The position numbers and the translations under genes are program-made. Below are positions 1 through 9,000 of a stretch of DNA of 27,330 bases, piece after piece; the first letter of the stretch is position 1, and each line of letters starts with the position of its first letter. This stretch comes from JAVBMB01 sp031552995. GTDB taxonomy: Bacteria; Bacillota; Clostridia; Oscillospirales; Butyricicoccaceae. Below the pieces are notes generated by a model. That model did no database searches, was not told where the DNA came from, and saw only the letters and a program-made list of their open reading frames with translations. The stretch spans positions 1 through 27,330 of the forward strand of contig JAVBMB010000113.1 of assembly GCA_031552995.1 (NCBI GenBank), written 5' to 3'.

Positions 1-746
1 CCGGAGGAATGGCCGAATGTGACGGTGCTGCGCGGTATGTCGCGCGTGACAAGGTGCGCGCGAACATCGTCGCTGTTGATTATAACCGTGCCGTCAGGCG
101 GCGTAAGCAGCGCAAAGCGCTTAAAAGAGTCGATGATGGCATCGGTGCTGGGGAAAAAATCCAGATGGTCGCGGTCGATGTTGAGGATAATCGCGGTTGT
201 CGGATAAAAACTTAAAAACGAGTTTTTATACTCGCACGCTTCGGCGACGAATATATCGCCGCCGCCCTGCCGCAGCGAGCCGCCGATAAGCGGAAGGTCA
301 GCGCCGACCATAACAGTGGGGTCGCGCCCGGCAGCGATGGCTATTGAAGCTATCATCGAGGTCGTCGTCGTCTTGCCGTGCGTGCCGGCGATGCAGACGG
401 AGTCGGGATAGTCACGCATTATATATCCCCATGCCTGCGCGCGCTCGACAACCGGTATCCCTGCATCGACGGCGGCGGCAATCTCGGGGTTTACATCGGT
501 TATTGCCGCCGTGCGGATGAGCATGGCGGCGCCTGATATATTATCCGCGCCGTGACCGATGAAGACAGCGATGCCTTCGCCGCGCAAGGCGAGCGTCGTA
601 TTGGATTCGCTGCGGTCGGAGCCGCGGATGTTGGCGCCGCGTGCGCGCAGGTAGCGCGCGAGGGCGGACATGGAAACGCCGCCGATGCCCGATATGTGTA
701 TCGGGCGGCCTGAGGCGATTATTTGAGCGAAACTGTCGTATGTCAT
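1..746 (-). CDS. murC: UDP-N-acetylmuramate--L-alanine ligase, N-terminal part (runs off the window)
   Basis: Cytoplasmic peptidoglycan precursor enzyme that uses ATP to join L-alanine to UDP-MurNAc. About 248 codons are visible and the C-terminal half lies beyond base 1. The N-terminus carries the Mur-ligase Rossmann domain: a glycine-rich stretch HISGIGGVSMSALA at about residues 17-30, then RGSDRSES. The ATP-binding motif GTHGKTTTT is at about 121-129, followed by the central-domain segments VAEACEY and ILNIDRDHLDFF, the latter typical of MurC. The ATG at 746-744 has AGAGG six bases upstream. It lies downstream of the DEAD-box helicase on the same strand, but a separate promoter can be proposed in the gap. 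I read the sequence as ordinary MurC; only the missing 3' part limits the call. Confidence 0.95.
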   Translation of the reverse strand, partial: MTYDSFAQIIASGRPIHISGIGGVSMSALARYLRARGANIRGSDRSESNTTLALRGEGIAVFIGHGADNISGAAMLIRTAAITDVNPEIAAAVDAGIPVVERAQAWGYIMRDYPDSVCIAGTHGKTTTTSMIASIAIAAGRDPTVMVGADLPLIGGSLRQGGGDIFVAEACEYKNSFLSFYPTTAIILNIDRDHLDFFPSTDAIIDSFKRFALLTPPDGTVIINSDDVRAHLVTRDIPRSTVTFGHSS

Positions 747-781
747 ACGTGACCTCTTAGGCTTTGATGTGATGACGTGCG

Positions 782-810
782 TACGGCGGCGCAAAAGCTG
801 CGCCACCGTA
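782..810 (-). promoter_or_regulatory. Stem-loop at the predicted 5' end of the murC transcript
   Basis: Two arms of 11 bases pair with a single internal mismatch (782-792/793 against 799-810), closing a five-base loop at 794-798. There is no T-run on either side, so it does not look like an intrinsic terminator for the upstream helicase gene. With the proposed murC promoter, transcription would begin near 806, which puts the hairpin at the very 5' end of the mRNA, where such structures can protect against decay. The hairpin is seen; the role is inferred. Confidence 0.5.
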
Positions 811-812
811 TA

Positions 813-840
813 ATTATATGGCGATGCCGCCGTTTTTAAA
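813..840 (-). promoter_or_regulatory. Candidate sigma-A promoter for murC
   Basis: Read on the minus strand, TTTAAA (840-835) and a perfect TATAAT (818-813) are separated by 16 bases. The -10 box is perfect and the -35 box is weak. It lies about 70 bases upstream of the murC start, in the gap after the helicase stop codon. Confidence 0.5.
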
Positions 841-845
841 CCAAG

Positions 846-2417
846 TTATTTGCGCCGGCGGAAGTTGACCTTGCGGCCGGGGCGGTCATTCTGCCTGTTT
901 GACGGCGAAGAGGGCGGCTTTGAGCCCTCGGAGACCATCTTGAACTCGACGACAAAGTCGTTGACCGTGGCGTCGTCGGCCGTGCTTTTTATGACATGCC
1001 TCGCGACATCGGGCGACAGCTCGATATGGGCGTCATCGTCACGCAGTGTGATTTGCCCGATGTCCTCTTTCTTTATACGGGCGTATTTGACGATTGCGTT
1101 GACAATCTGCCGCTCGGTGATGTCGTGGTTGCGGCCGACATCGACGGAAATGACGGCGTTTGCGCCGCCCCTGCGAGGCTTGTCCTCCGGGCCGCCGCGG
1201 CGGGGGACGGATGAGCGGTAGGCGCCGCTGTCATTCTTTGCGGTGTTGCGCGCGTAGACTTTATCCTCGGGGGTTTCCTCCAGCTTTTGCAGGTAATACG
1301 GTTTAAGGCGCTGCCCGGTGGCGTCCTCGATATCGCGCAGGCCAAACAGTTCTCCGTGCCCGGCGATAAGCGTGAACGCGACGCCCTGATTGCCGGCGCG
1401 GCCGGTGCGGCCGATACGGTGAACATAGTATTCGATATCCTGCGGGATGTCATAATTGATGATGATGTCGACGCCTGACGCGTCGATGCCGCGGGCAGCG
1501 ACATCGGTGGCGACAAGCATGTTTATACTGCCGTCCTTGAAGCCCGACATGACCTGCGTGCGCGCCGACTGGCGCATGTCTCCGTGCAGGCCACTTGCCG
1601 CAACGCCGAGGTCGGTGAGCGCGCGGACAAGCTTGTCGACCATGATTTTTGTGTTGCAGAATACGAGGCCGCGCGTCGCGCCGTATTGCTCGAACACGAG
1701 GCGGACGGCCTGAGCTTTTTTAGAGCGCGGAACTTCGCAGTAATACTGCTCGATAAGGTCGAACGCCACCTGGCCGTCGTCGCCCTTGACATGCTCGGGA
1801 TTGCGCTGGAACTGCTGCGTGACACGCAGGATTTCCTTTGGCATCGTGGCCGAAAACAGCAGGGTTTGACGCTCCTTGGGAGTGTTGAACAGTATCTGTT
1901 TTATGTCGCCCAAAAAGCCCATGTCAAGCATCTCGTCGGCCTCGTCGAGAACGGCCATGCGGACGGACGACAGCTTGAGCGTGCGGCGGCGCAAATGGTC
2001 GATGACGCGCCCGGGCGTGCCGACGACGATGGAGCTGTGGCGAAGCGCGCGGATTTGCGTTTCGATATTCTGCCCGCCGTAGACGGTGACGACACGCACA
2101 CCTTCCTTATATTTTGAAAACTTGCGCAGCTCGTCGCTGACCTGCATGGCAAGCTCGCGTGTCGGGCACAGCACAAGAACACTGGGGTCGGTGCTGCCGT
2201 CGCTTATAAGCCGCTCGATGGCGGGTATGCCGAACGCCGCCGTCTTGCCGGTGCCGGTGCTGGCCTGCCCAATGACGTCAAGGCCCTGCATTACAAGGGG
2301 GATGACCTTTTGCTGGATGCCGGTCATCTGCGTGTAACCGGCGTCCGCAATGGCACGCAGAAGTTCGGGCGACAGCCCGAGTGTGCCGAAATCGTTTTGA
2401 TCGATATTTTGATCCAT
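846..2417 (-). CDS. DEAD-box ATP-dependent RNA helicase with DbpA-type RNA-binding C-terminus
   Basis: Cytoplasmic ATP-driven RNA remodeller of the CshA/DeaD/DbpA class, usually acting in cold adaptation, ribosome assembly or mRNA decay. The 523 residues show every helicase motif in order: Q-motif region (30-36), Walker A ASTGTGKT (52-59), PTRELA (85-90), TPGR (134-137), DEAD (158-161), SAT (189-191), VFCNT (252-256), ATDVAARGID (303-312) and HRIGRTGR (333-340). Residues about 418-492 match the DbpA RNA-binding domain, which in some relatives recognises a 23S rRNA hairpin. The tail is basic (GRKVNFRRRK). The ATG at 2417-2415 has an AAAAGGA ribosome-binding site. The leader is about 125 bases and structured. 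It ends in TAA. DeaD, CshA and DbpA cannot be told apart with certainty, so no symbol is given. Confidence 0.95.
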   Translation of the reverse strand: MDQNIDQNDFGTLGLSPELLRAIADAGYTQMTGIQQKVIPLVMQGLDVIGQASTGTGKTAAFGIPAIERLISDGSTDPSVLVLCPTRELAMQVSDELRKFSKYKEGVRVVTVYGGQNIETQIRALRHSSIVVGTPGRVIDHLRRRTLKLSSVRMAVLDEADEMLDMGFLGDIKQILFNTPKERQTLLFSATMPKEILRVTQQFQRNPEHVKGDDGQVAFDLIEQYYCEVPRSKKAQAVRLVFEQYGATRGLVFCNTKIMVDKLVRALTDLGVAASGLHGDMRQSARTQVMSGFKDGSINMLVATDVAARGIDASGVDIIINYDIPQDIEYYVHRIGRTGRAGNQGVAFTLIAGHGELFGLRDIEDATGQRLKPYYLQKLEETPEDKVYARNTAKNDSGAYRSSVPRRGGPEDKPRRGGANAVISVDVGRNHDITERQIVNAIVKYARIKKEDIGQITLRDDDAHIELSPDVARHVIKSTADDATVNDFVVEFKMVSEGSKPPSSPSNRQNDRPGRKVNFRRRK

Positions 2418-2434
2418 GAATTATATCCTTTTCC

Positions 2435-2451
2435 GGCGGCGAAAAGCCGCC
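2435..2451 (-). promoter_or_regulatory. GC hairpin next to the helicase ribosome-binding site
   Basis: A perfect six-base-pair stem, GGCGGC (2435-2440) with GCCGCC (2446-2451), closes a five-base loop. It ends only a few bases from the AAAAGGA ribosome-binding site of the DEAD-box helicase. A leader hairpin here could tune translation, for example with temperature or by helicase feedback; that is inference. Confidence 0.45.
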
Positions 2452-2499
2452 TTGTATCATGCTGTGTGCTGTGTTGAATTATTAAGCCGATGCGGCGGC

Positions 2500-2539
2500 A
2501 TAGGGATTATTAGAAGATTAAATCGCATATTATCCCTAT
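2500..2539 (-). promoter_or_regulatory. Inverted repeat in the helicase leader
   Basis: ATAGGGAT at 2500-2507 and ATCCCTAT at 2532-2539 are a perfect eight-base inverted repeat around a 24-base AT-rich loop. It lies at the start of the predicted helicase transcript, whose start would be near 2543. It could be an RNA hairpin or a DNA operator just downstream of the promoter. No protein can be named from the sequence. Confidence 0.4.
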
Positions 2540-2549
2540 TTTAATTTAT

Positions 2550-2578
2550 ATTATACTACATTTTGCCGGTAAACACAA
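2550..2578 (-). promoter_or_regulatory. Sigma-A promoter for the DEAD-box helicase
   Basis: On the minus strand, TTGTGT (2578-2573) and a perfect TATAAT (2555-2550) are separated by exactly 17 bases. Predicted start near 2543 gives a 5' leader of about 125 bases before the ATG at 2417. Confidence 0.65.
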
Positions 2579-2610
2579 TGCCGCGGATAAAACGTTTTTT
2601 GCGGTTTTGT

Positions 2611-2639
2611 TTGAAAGAAACCGGCGCGAATGATAAAAT
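2611..2639 (+). promoter_or_regulatory. Sigma-A promoter for addBA
   Basis: TTGAAA (2611-2616), a 17-base spacer and TAAAAT (2634-2639), with an extended -10 TG at 2631-2632. Transcription would start near 2646, about 50 bases before the chosen addB start. This rules against an in-frame ATG at 2578 or earlier as the real start. Confidence 0.65.
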
Positions 2640-2694
2640 GTTCATATTGAAAGTTTGTTTTTCCGCCGCGCATTGCGGTGAGGGAGAGGTGCAT

Positions 2695-5600
2695 GTGATT
2701 AGGTTAATTGAAGGGCCTGCCGCCAGCGGAAAAAGCGGGTATGTTTTTTCGCGCATTGCAGGGCTTTGCGAAAATGAGAGCCGCAGCATATTGATTGTGC
2801 CCGAGAGCGACAGCCACCGCGCGGAGCGGCGACTGCTGACGACATGCGGAAACGGCGCGGGGCGGTATGCCGAGGTGACGACATTCAGCAAGCTGACGCG
2901 CGATATACTGGCGGCAGCGGGGCGCAGCGTGACGGCTGTGGACGCCGGGCAGGCGCTTTTTATGTACAAGGCGATACGCGCGGCCTCAAGCGGGCTGAAA
3001 TACTTCAGACGCGCCGCGGGGCCGAGACTTGTCGAGTCTATGCTTGAAACGGTAAAAGAGCTTGAGGCGTGCAGAATCACCCCGGCGCGGCTGGCGGCGG
3101 CGGCTGAGAGCGGCGATATGCCGAAAATACATGATATCGGGATGATTTATGCCGCTTATATCGCCGAGGTACAGAGGGCGGGGCTTGATTCGTCGCCGTT
3201 TGAGACGGCGTGCGCCTGCCTTGAGATTAGCGGCATATTCGCAGGCGCGCATGTGTTCATCGACGGTTTTTCCGGCTTTACGGCGGCGCGGCTTGAGGCG
3301 ATTCGCCGTATGGCTTTAGCGGCTGGCGAAGTTGAGATAACGCTGTGCGTCGGCGCGGATGAGGCGCTGTTTACACAACAGATACACACAAGGCAGCGGC
3401 TGAAGGATATGGCAAACGCGAACGGGATAACCTTCGGCACACGGCGCATGGAGAGCGGAAGCGCGATGGAGGCTTTTGCGGCGGCGGTTTTTGATTTTTC
3501 GGCGGAGGCGGAGGCACCGGGTGAGGTCGGCATCGACGTCGTTGCCGCCGAGAGCCCGCAGGAGGAGTGCGAGCTGGTTGCGTCGCTGGTGCGTTCTCTT
3601 ACTGTCGGCGGAAACGCTAGGCTGCGCGATGTCGCAGTCGTCTGCCAGGGGCTGGACGAGTATGCCGGGTTTTTGGAGTACGCGTTTGCGCGGTATGATA
3701 TGCCGCTGTTTTTAAGCCGGCGCGAGGATATACTGAAAAAACCGGTCGCGGCGGCGGTAACCGGCGCTGTCGAGGTAATCGAGAGCGGCCTGAGATGCGA
3801 GCGGGTGCTGAAATACATAAAGCTTGGGCTGTGCGGCTTGACGCGCGACGAGAGCGAGACACTTGAAAACTACGCGCTGATGTGGAATATTTCGGGCAAA
3901 AAATGGCTGGAGCCGTTCATGCTTTCAACCGCGGGATACGGCAGCGACACGCCCGATGAAGACGAGAGGCTGGCCGAGCTGGAGCGTATGCGCCGCGCCG
4001 TAATGGGGCCGATAGGCGCGCTGAAGGAGCGGCTTAAGCTGTGCCGCGCCGGAGCGGACTTTGCGCGGGCGCTAAGGGAATACCTTGACACCATAGCGTA
4101 TGAGGAGCAGCTGAAGGCGCGTATCGCGCGGCTGACGCACGGCGGCATGGCAAGGCTGGCCGGTGAGTATGCGCAGGTGTATGATATCATAAACGGCGCT
4201 GTAGAGCAGGTTGTTCTTGTGTGCGGCGATGATGAGATGAACACGGGCGAGTTCCTTGAGCTGCTGCGGCTTGTAATCGGGCAGTATGACGTCGATGTGA
4301 TTCCCGCATCGCTAGACGCGGTGCAGGCTTCGACCTGCGACAGGTTTTTTGGCGGCGAGATGCGTCATATATTCATTTTGGGCGCGCGGGAGGGTATGCT
4401 GCCGATGGGCGCCGGGAGCGGCGGGCTTATCGCCGAGAGGGAGCGTATCGCGCTGGAAACCGACGGCATTGTGCTGACACAGACGGCCGAAGAGCGAGCC
4501 TTTGAGGAGCAGAGCTATATATACCGCGTGATCGCGTCGGCGGCGGAGACACTGTGCGTCACATGGCCGCGGGCCTCAATCGGCGGGGAGGAGTGCCGCC
4601 GCGGCATGGTGGCGGACAGAATTGCCGAGCTGACAAGCCGAAACGCGGAGGCGGCGGATATGCTGCGCCCCCTGCGGCTGACGGCGCGTGCGCCGGCATT
4701 TGAACTGGCGTGCGCCGCGGCGCAGGGTGAGGATAACGCGGCGTCGCGCGCGGCGCTGGAGTATTTTTCGCACGGCACGGACGGCGCAAGGCTTGCCGCG
4801 CTGCGGGCATATGCCGGGGCGCCGAGAGGGCCGATAGGAAGCCGGGAGCTGGTGGAAAAGCTGTACGGCGGGGTGATTTCGATGACGGCCTCGCGCGTCG
4901 AGCGCATAGCCTCGTGCAGATTTTCGTACTTTATGCAGTACGGACTGCGGGCGAAGCCGAGACGCAAAGCCGATTTCGGCGCGCCGGAGATAGGCAGTTT
5001 CGTCCATGAGGTCATAGAAAAATCGGTGCGTCAGATGACCGAAATAAAAGGGCTTGTTCTTGAGAGCGTCGTGCGCAGGTGCGCCGATGAATACCTTGAT
5101 AAAAGACTTCGCGGCAGACAGCGCACGGCGCGGTTTGAGGCGATATTCGGCAGGCTGACAAGCAGCGTTATTGCGATAACCGACAACATATGCCAGGAGA
5201 TAGCCGGAAGCGATTTTAAGCCGCTGTTCTATGAGCTGGAGTTCGGCGGAGACGGCGGGCTGCCGCCCGTCAGCATCGACGTGCCCGGCGGTGAGGCGAG
5301 GGTTCAGGGCAAGATTGACCGGGTGGACGGATATGTAAAGGACGGCGTGCTGTATTTTAAGGTGGTGGACTATAAGACGGGGAGCAAGGCGTTCCGCCTG
5401 AGCGATTTGCTGTACGGGCTGAATATGCAGCTGTTTGTATACGCGATGATGATGGATAAAAACGGCAAGGCCGCCGCCTTGGAGCGCGCCGGTGCGCTGT
5501 TTGAGGTTGAGGCAGCCGACACAGCGACAGCGGCGGCGCTGTATATACCGGCTAAAAACCCGTTTGTGCAGATTGACGGCGGCGAAACCGGCAGTGACAT

Positions 5601-6006
5601 CCGCGACAGGCTGGACAGGGAGCTGCGCAGAATCGGGATTGTGTCGTCAGAGCACAAAATGCTGGAGGCGCTTGAGAAAACAAAAGACGGGATATTCCGC
5701 TTTCTGCCGGTTGCCGTCAACCGTGACGGCAGCCTCTCGGCGTATTCCAGCGCGGCGTCAGGCGCGCGAATCGGCAGACTTGTAAAGCACGCCGAGCTGC
5801 AGGTTGCCGCGATGGCGGGCTTGATTGCAAGCGGGGATATCGAGGCGAATCCGTACAGGACCGGGGCGACATTTGAGGCGTGTGATTGGTGTGATTACCG
5901 CGCGGCGTGCCACTTTGACCCCGGCCTGAAGCGCGACACGCTGAGGTTCCTGCCGTCGCTGAAGCAGGATGAGGTTTTTGCGCTGCTTGAAAAGGAGGGC
6001 GAGTGA
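2695..6006 (+). CDS. addB: ATP-dependent helicase/deoxyribonuclease subunit B
   Basis: AddB partners AddA in processing double-strand breaks to Chi-dependent 3' single-stranded tails for RecA. The 1103-residue protein opens with the Walker A-like GPAASGKS (residues 7-14). A RecB-family nuclease domain lies near the C-terminus, with GKID (Asp875) and VVDYKTG (Asp892, Lys894). The four cysteines of the AddB iron-sulfur cluster are visible: Cys741 (ASCRFSYF) and the CxxCx5C set Cys1063, Cys1066 and Cys1072, flanking the nuclease domain as expected. I start at the GTG at 2695 because AGGGAGAGG lies five bases upstream, the homologous N-terminus begins there, and the promoter at 2611-2639 is just upstream. 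A second in-frame GTG at 2689 overlaps that ribosome-binding site. addA begins one base after the stop codon. Confidence 0.96.
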   Translation: MIRLIEGPAASGKSGYVFSRIAGLCENESRSILIVPESDSHRAERRLLTTCGNGAGRYAEVTTFSKLTRDILAAAGRSVTAVDAGQALFMYKAIRAASSGLKYFRRAAGPRLVESMLETVKELEACRITPARLAAAAESGDMPKIHDIGMIYAAYIAEVQRAGLDSSPFETACACLEISGIFAGAHVFIDGFSGFTAARLEAIRRMALAAGEVEITLCVGADEALFTQQIHTRQRLKDMANANGITFGTRRMESGSAMEAFAAAVFDFSAEAEAPGEVGIDVVAAESPQEECELVASLVRSLTVGGNARLRDVAVVCQGLDEYAGFLEYAFARYDMPLFLSRREDILKKPVAAAVTGAVEVIESGLRCERVLKYIKLGLCGLTRDESETLENYALMWNISGKKWLEPFMLSTAGYGSDTPDEDERLAELERMRRAVMGPIGALKERLKLCRAGADFARALREYLDTIAYEEQLKARIARLTHGGMARLAGEYAQVYDIINGAVEQVVLVCGDDEMNTGEFLELLRLVIGQYDVDVIPASLDAVQASTCDRFFGGEMRHIFILGAREGMLPMGAGSGGLIAERERIALETDGIVLTQTAEERAFEEQSYIYRVIASAAETLCVTWPRASIGGEECRRGMVADRIAELTSRNAEAADMLRPLRLTARAPAFELACAAAQGEDNAASRAALEYFSHGTDGARLAALRAYAGAPRGPIGSRELVEKLYGGVISMTASRVERIASCRFSYFMQYGLRAKPRRKADFGAPEIGSFVHEVIEKSVRQMTEIKGLVLESVVRRCADEYLDKRLRGRQRTARFEAIFGRLTSSVIAITDNICQEIAGSDFKPLFYELEFGGDGGLPPVSIDVPGGEARVQGKIDRVDGYVKDGVLYFKVVDYKTGSKAFRLSDLLYGLNMQLFVYAMMMDKNGKAAALERAGALFEVEAADTATAAALYIPAKNPFVQIDGGETGSDIRDRLDRELRRIGIVSSEHKMLEALEKTKDGIFRFLPVAVNRDGSLSAYSSAASGARIGRLVKHAELQVAAMAGLIASGDIEANPYRTGATFEACDWCDYRAACHFDPGLKRDTLRFLPSLKQDEVFALLEKEGE

Positions 6007-6007
6007 A

Positions 6008-9000
6008 ATGGCTATCAACCTGACAGACGCGCAGCGCGACGCCGCTTTTTGCCGTGACCGCTCGCTTATAGTGTCCGCCGCGGCGGGGGCCGGCAAGACG
6101 GCCGTGCTGGTGAACAGAGTTGTAGGGCTGATATGCGATGAGACATCGCCGCGCGACATAGACAGGCTGCTTGTTGTGACGTATACAAATGCCGCGGCTG
6201 CCGAGGTTCGCGGCAGAATAAGCGCCGCCATCGCCGAGCGGCTGCGAAGCGGCGGCGCAGACCGCAGGCTTAGGCGGCAGCTGGCGCTTATCGGCGACAG
6301 CAATATCCAGACGGTGCACGCGTTTTGCCAGCAGCTGATACGCCGTAACTTTGTGCAGGCGGGCGTCGCGCCGGATTTTACCCTTTTGGACGAGAATGAG
6401 AGTGATAGACTGAAAGAAAGCGCGATGGAGACTTTGCTTGAGAGCGAGTATTCGGCAAAAAGCAAAGCCTTTGCAGCGCTGTGTGATAACCTGTGCGAGG
6501 AGCGCGGCGACGCGCGACTGGCGCGCGCCGTGCGGGACATATATGAGCGTCTGCGCAGCCACCCATACCCCGACAGCTGGCTTGAATACATGATTCGCAT
6601 CAAGCCGAAGACACCTGAAAACACCGGCTGGGGCGCGTATGCGCTGCGCCGCGCGGAGGAGCTGATTATCTACGCCGGCGACGTGGCGCGCGCCGCGCGT
6701 GAAAGACTGAAGGAATACCCCGATGTTGAAATTAAGTACGCGCCGACGATCGAGCTGTGCATAGATTTCGAGCAGAGAATGAGGTGCGCGCTTGAGCGCA
6801 GCTGGAACGCCGCATGGAACGAGCTGAAAGGCTTTTCCAAGCCCGATTTCGCGCAGGTTCGCGGGGCGGACAAGCAGTTTACGGCGTCGATACGGCAGGC
6901 GAGAGATATATTTTTCGACTGCGTGACGCAGGTGCGCGAGGGATGCATATTGGGCTCAAAAAAGACGGTTATGACTCAGGAGCGCGGGATGAGGCCGCAT
7001 GTGCGCGAGCTGTGCAGGCTTGTAAGGCGCTTTACACTTGAGTACAAGGCCGAAAAAGATGCCGCCAATGCGCTGGATTTCAGCGACCTCGAGCATATCG
7101 CGCTCGGGCTTCTGCGTGATTCCGCCGGACGCAAAACGGCGCTGGCGAATGAGCTGTCACTTCATTTTCAGGAGGTGCTCGTAGACGAATACCAGGACAC
7201 GAGCCGCATTCAGGAGCTGATTTTCTCAAGTGTCGGCGGCGGTTCGGAGTTTTTTGTAGGCGATGTGAAGCAGAGCATATACAGGTTTAGGCTGGCCGAC
7301 CCGGACATATTTATCGACCGATATATGTCGAGCGTGCCGATTGATGAAGACGGGCGGATGGCGCGTATTGATTTAAGCGAGAACTTCCGCTCGGGCGCAG
7401 AGGTTATAGACCTGTGCAACTATATATTCACGCACGTGATGTCGCGTAAAATGGGCGATATCGACTATGACGGCAAGCAGAGGCTGTATCACGCGCGGGA
7501 GGGAATCGGCGGCGGAGGGCCGTGTGAGGCGTGGCTTATTGAGGGCGAAGGGCTGTCCGCAGATGATGATGCCGACAGCAGGGTAGAGCATGAAGCGAGG
7601 CTGGCGGCGGCGCGGATTGTGCATCTGCTTGAGACGGCAAGCGTGCCGGAAGCGGGAGCGCTGCGGCGTGCACGGCCGGAGGATTTTGCCGTGCTGCTCA
7701 GCTCGTTTAAGGGGCGCGCGCCGATATTCGCGCAGGAGCTTGCGCGCGCAGGTGTGCCGGTGGGCGGAGACGGACAGAATGATTTCTTCTCCGCGCTTGA
7801 GGTGTCGGTACTGCTGTCACTGCTTAGGATAATCGACAACAGGAGGCAGGATATTCCGCTGGTTTCGGTGCTGCGCTCTCCGCTGTTTTTTATGCGGCCG
7901 GACAAGCTGGCCGAAATACGGCTGACCCGCAAGGACTGCGATTTTTATGACGCGATGCTGCTGGCGGCAGAAGGCGGAGACGGTGAGTGCGCCGCATTTA
8001 TCGGGACGCTGGACAGATGGGCGCGCTGCGCGTGCGATTTGACGGTGGCCGGTCTGCTGAGGATTATCTTTGCGGAGACAGACGCGCCGGGCATCTTTGC
8101 CGCGCTGGACGGCGGGGAGAAGAGACGGCGAAACCTTGAAAAGCTGCACAAGCTGGCGTTCGATTTTGAAAAAGATTCGGCTCGGGGGCTGTTCGCGTTT
8201 TTGACGCGCGTCGATTCGATGGCAGAGCGCGGGCAGGCGCCGGGCGGGGAAACCTCCGACGGCGGCGTGCGCTTGATGAGTATACATAAATCAAAGGGGC
8301 TGGAGTTCCCGTTTGTGGTCATTCCTGATTTGGGCAAGAGGTTCAACACGGACGACGCGCGCGGGCCGGTGCTGTTTCACCAGGATCTCGGCATAGGCCT
8401 GCGGCTTCGCGACAGCGCAAATATGACTGAGCGGCGGACACAGGCATACTGCAGCGTGTCGTCCGGCATACTGCGCGAGGGAATGAGCGAGGAGATGCGC
8501 AAGCTGTATGTGGCGCTGACGAGGGCGCGCGAACGGCTGATTTTGATCATGAGCGAGAGTAAGCTTGGCAAAAAGCTTGATAAGTGGACGCAGGAGGCCG
8601 GATGGCCGATATCGCCCGAGTTTTTGGCGAGGCAGGGCAGGGCGATGCCGTGGGTGTGTACAGCGCTTGTAAGGCACCCGGCGGCGGCGCCGTGGCGCGC
8701 GCTGTGCGAGAGTGAGGTGCAGCCCGACGGCGACGGCGACGGGCTGACTTGCCATGTTATCGACTGGCGGGATATAAAGGGCGCGAGGTGGACACGCGGT
8801 ACCTCCGCGGGTGACAGCGCGGGTTTGGCCGAGGCTGCCTGCGGGCCGGACATGATAGGGCGGGATTATGCGCACAGAGCGGCGAGCGCGCTGCCCAGCA
8901 AGCTGACGCCGGCCGGCGTGCGCGAAATGCTGCAGGACGCCGGTGAAATTGAGGGCACACTTGGCGGCGCGTCGATACGCATGTGGCACGACCGCAAGCT

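Noticed and set aside
2563..2694. Upstream extension of AddB from an earlier in-frame start
   Set aside because: The extension contains the predicted promoter, has no ribosome-binding site, and is absent from the usual AddB N-terminus.
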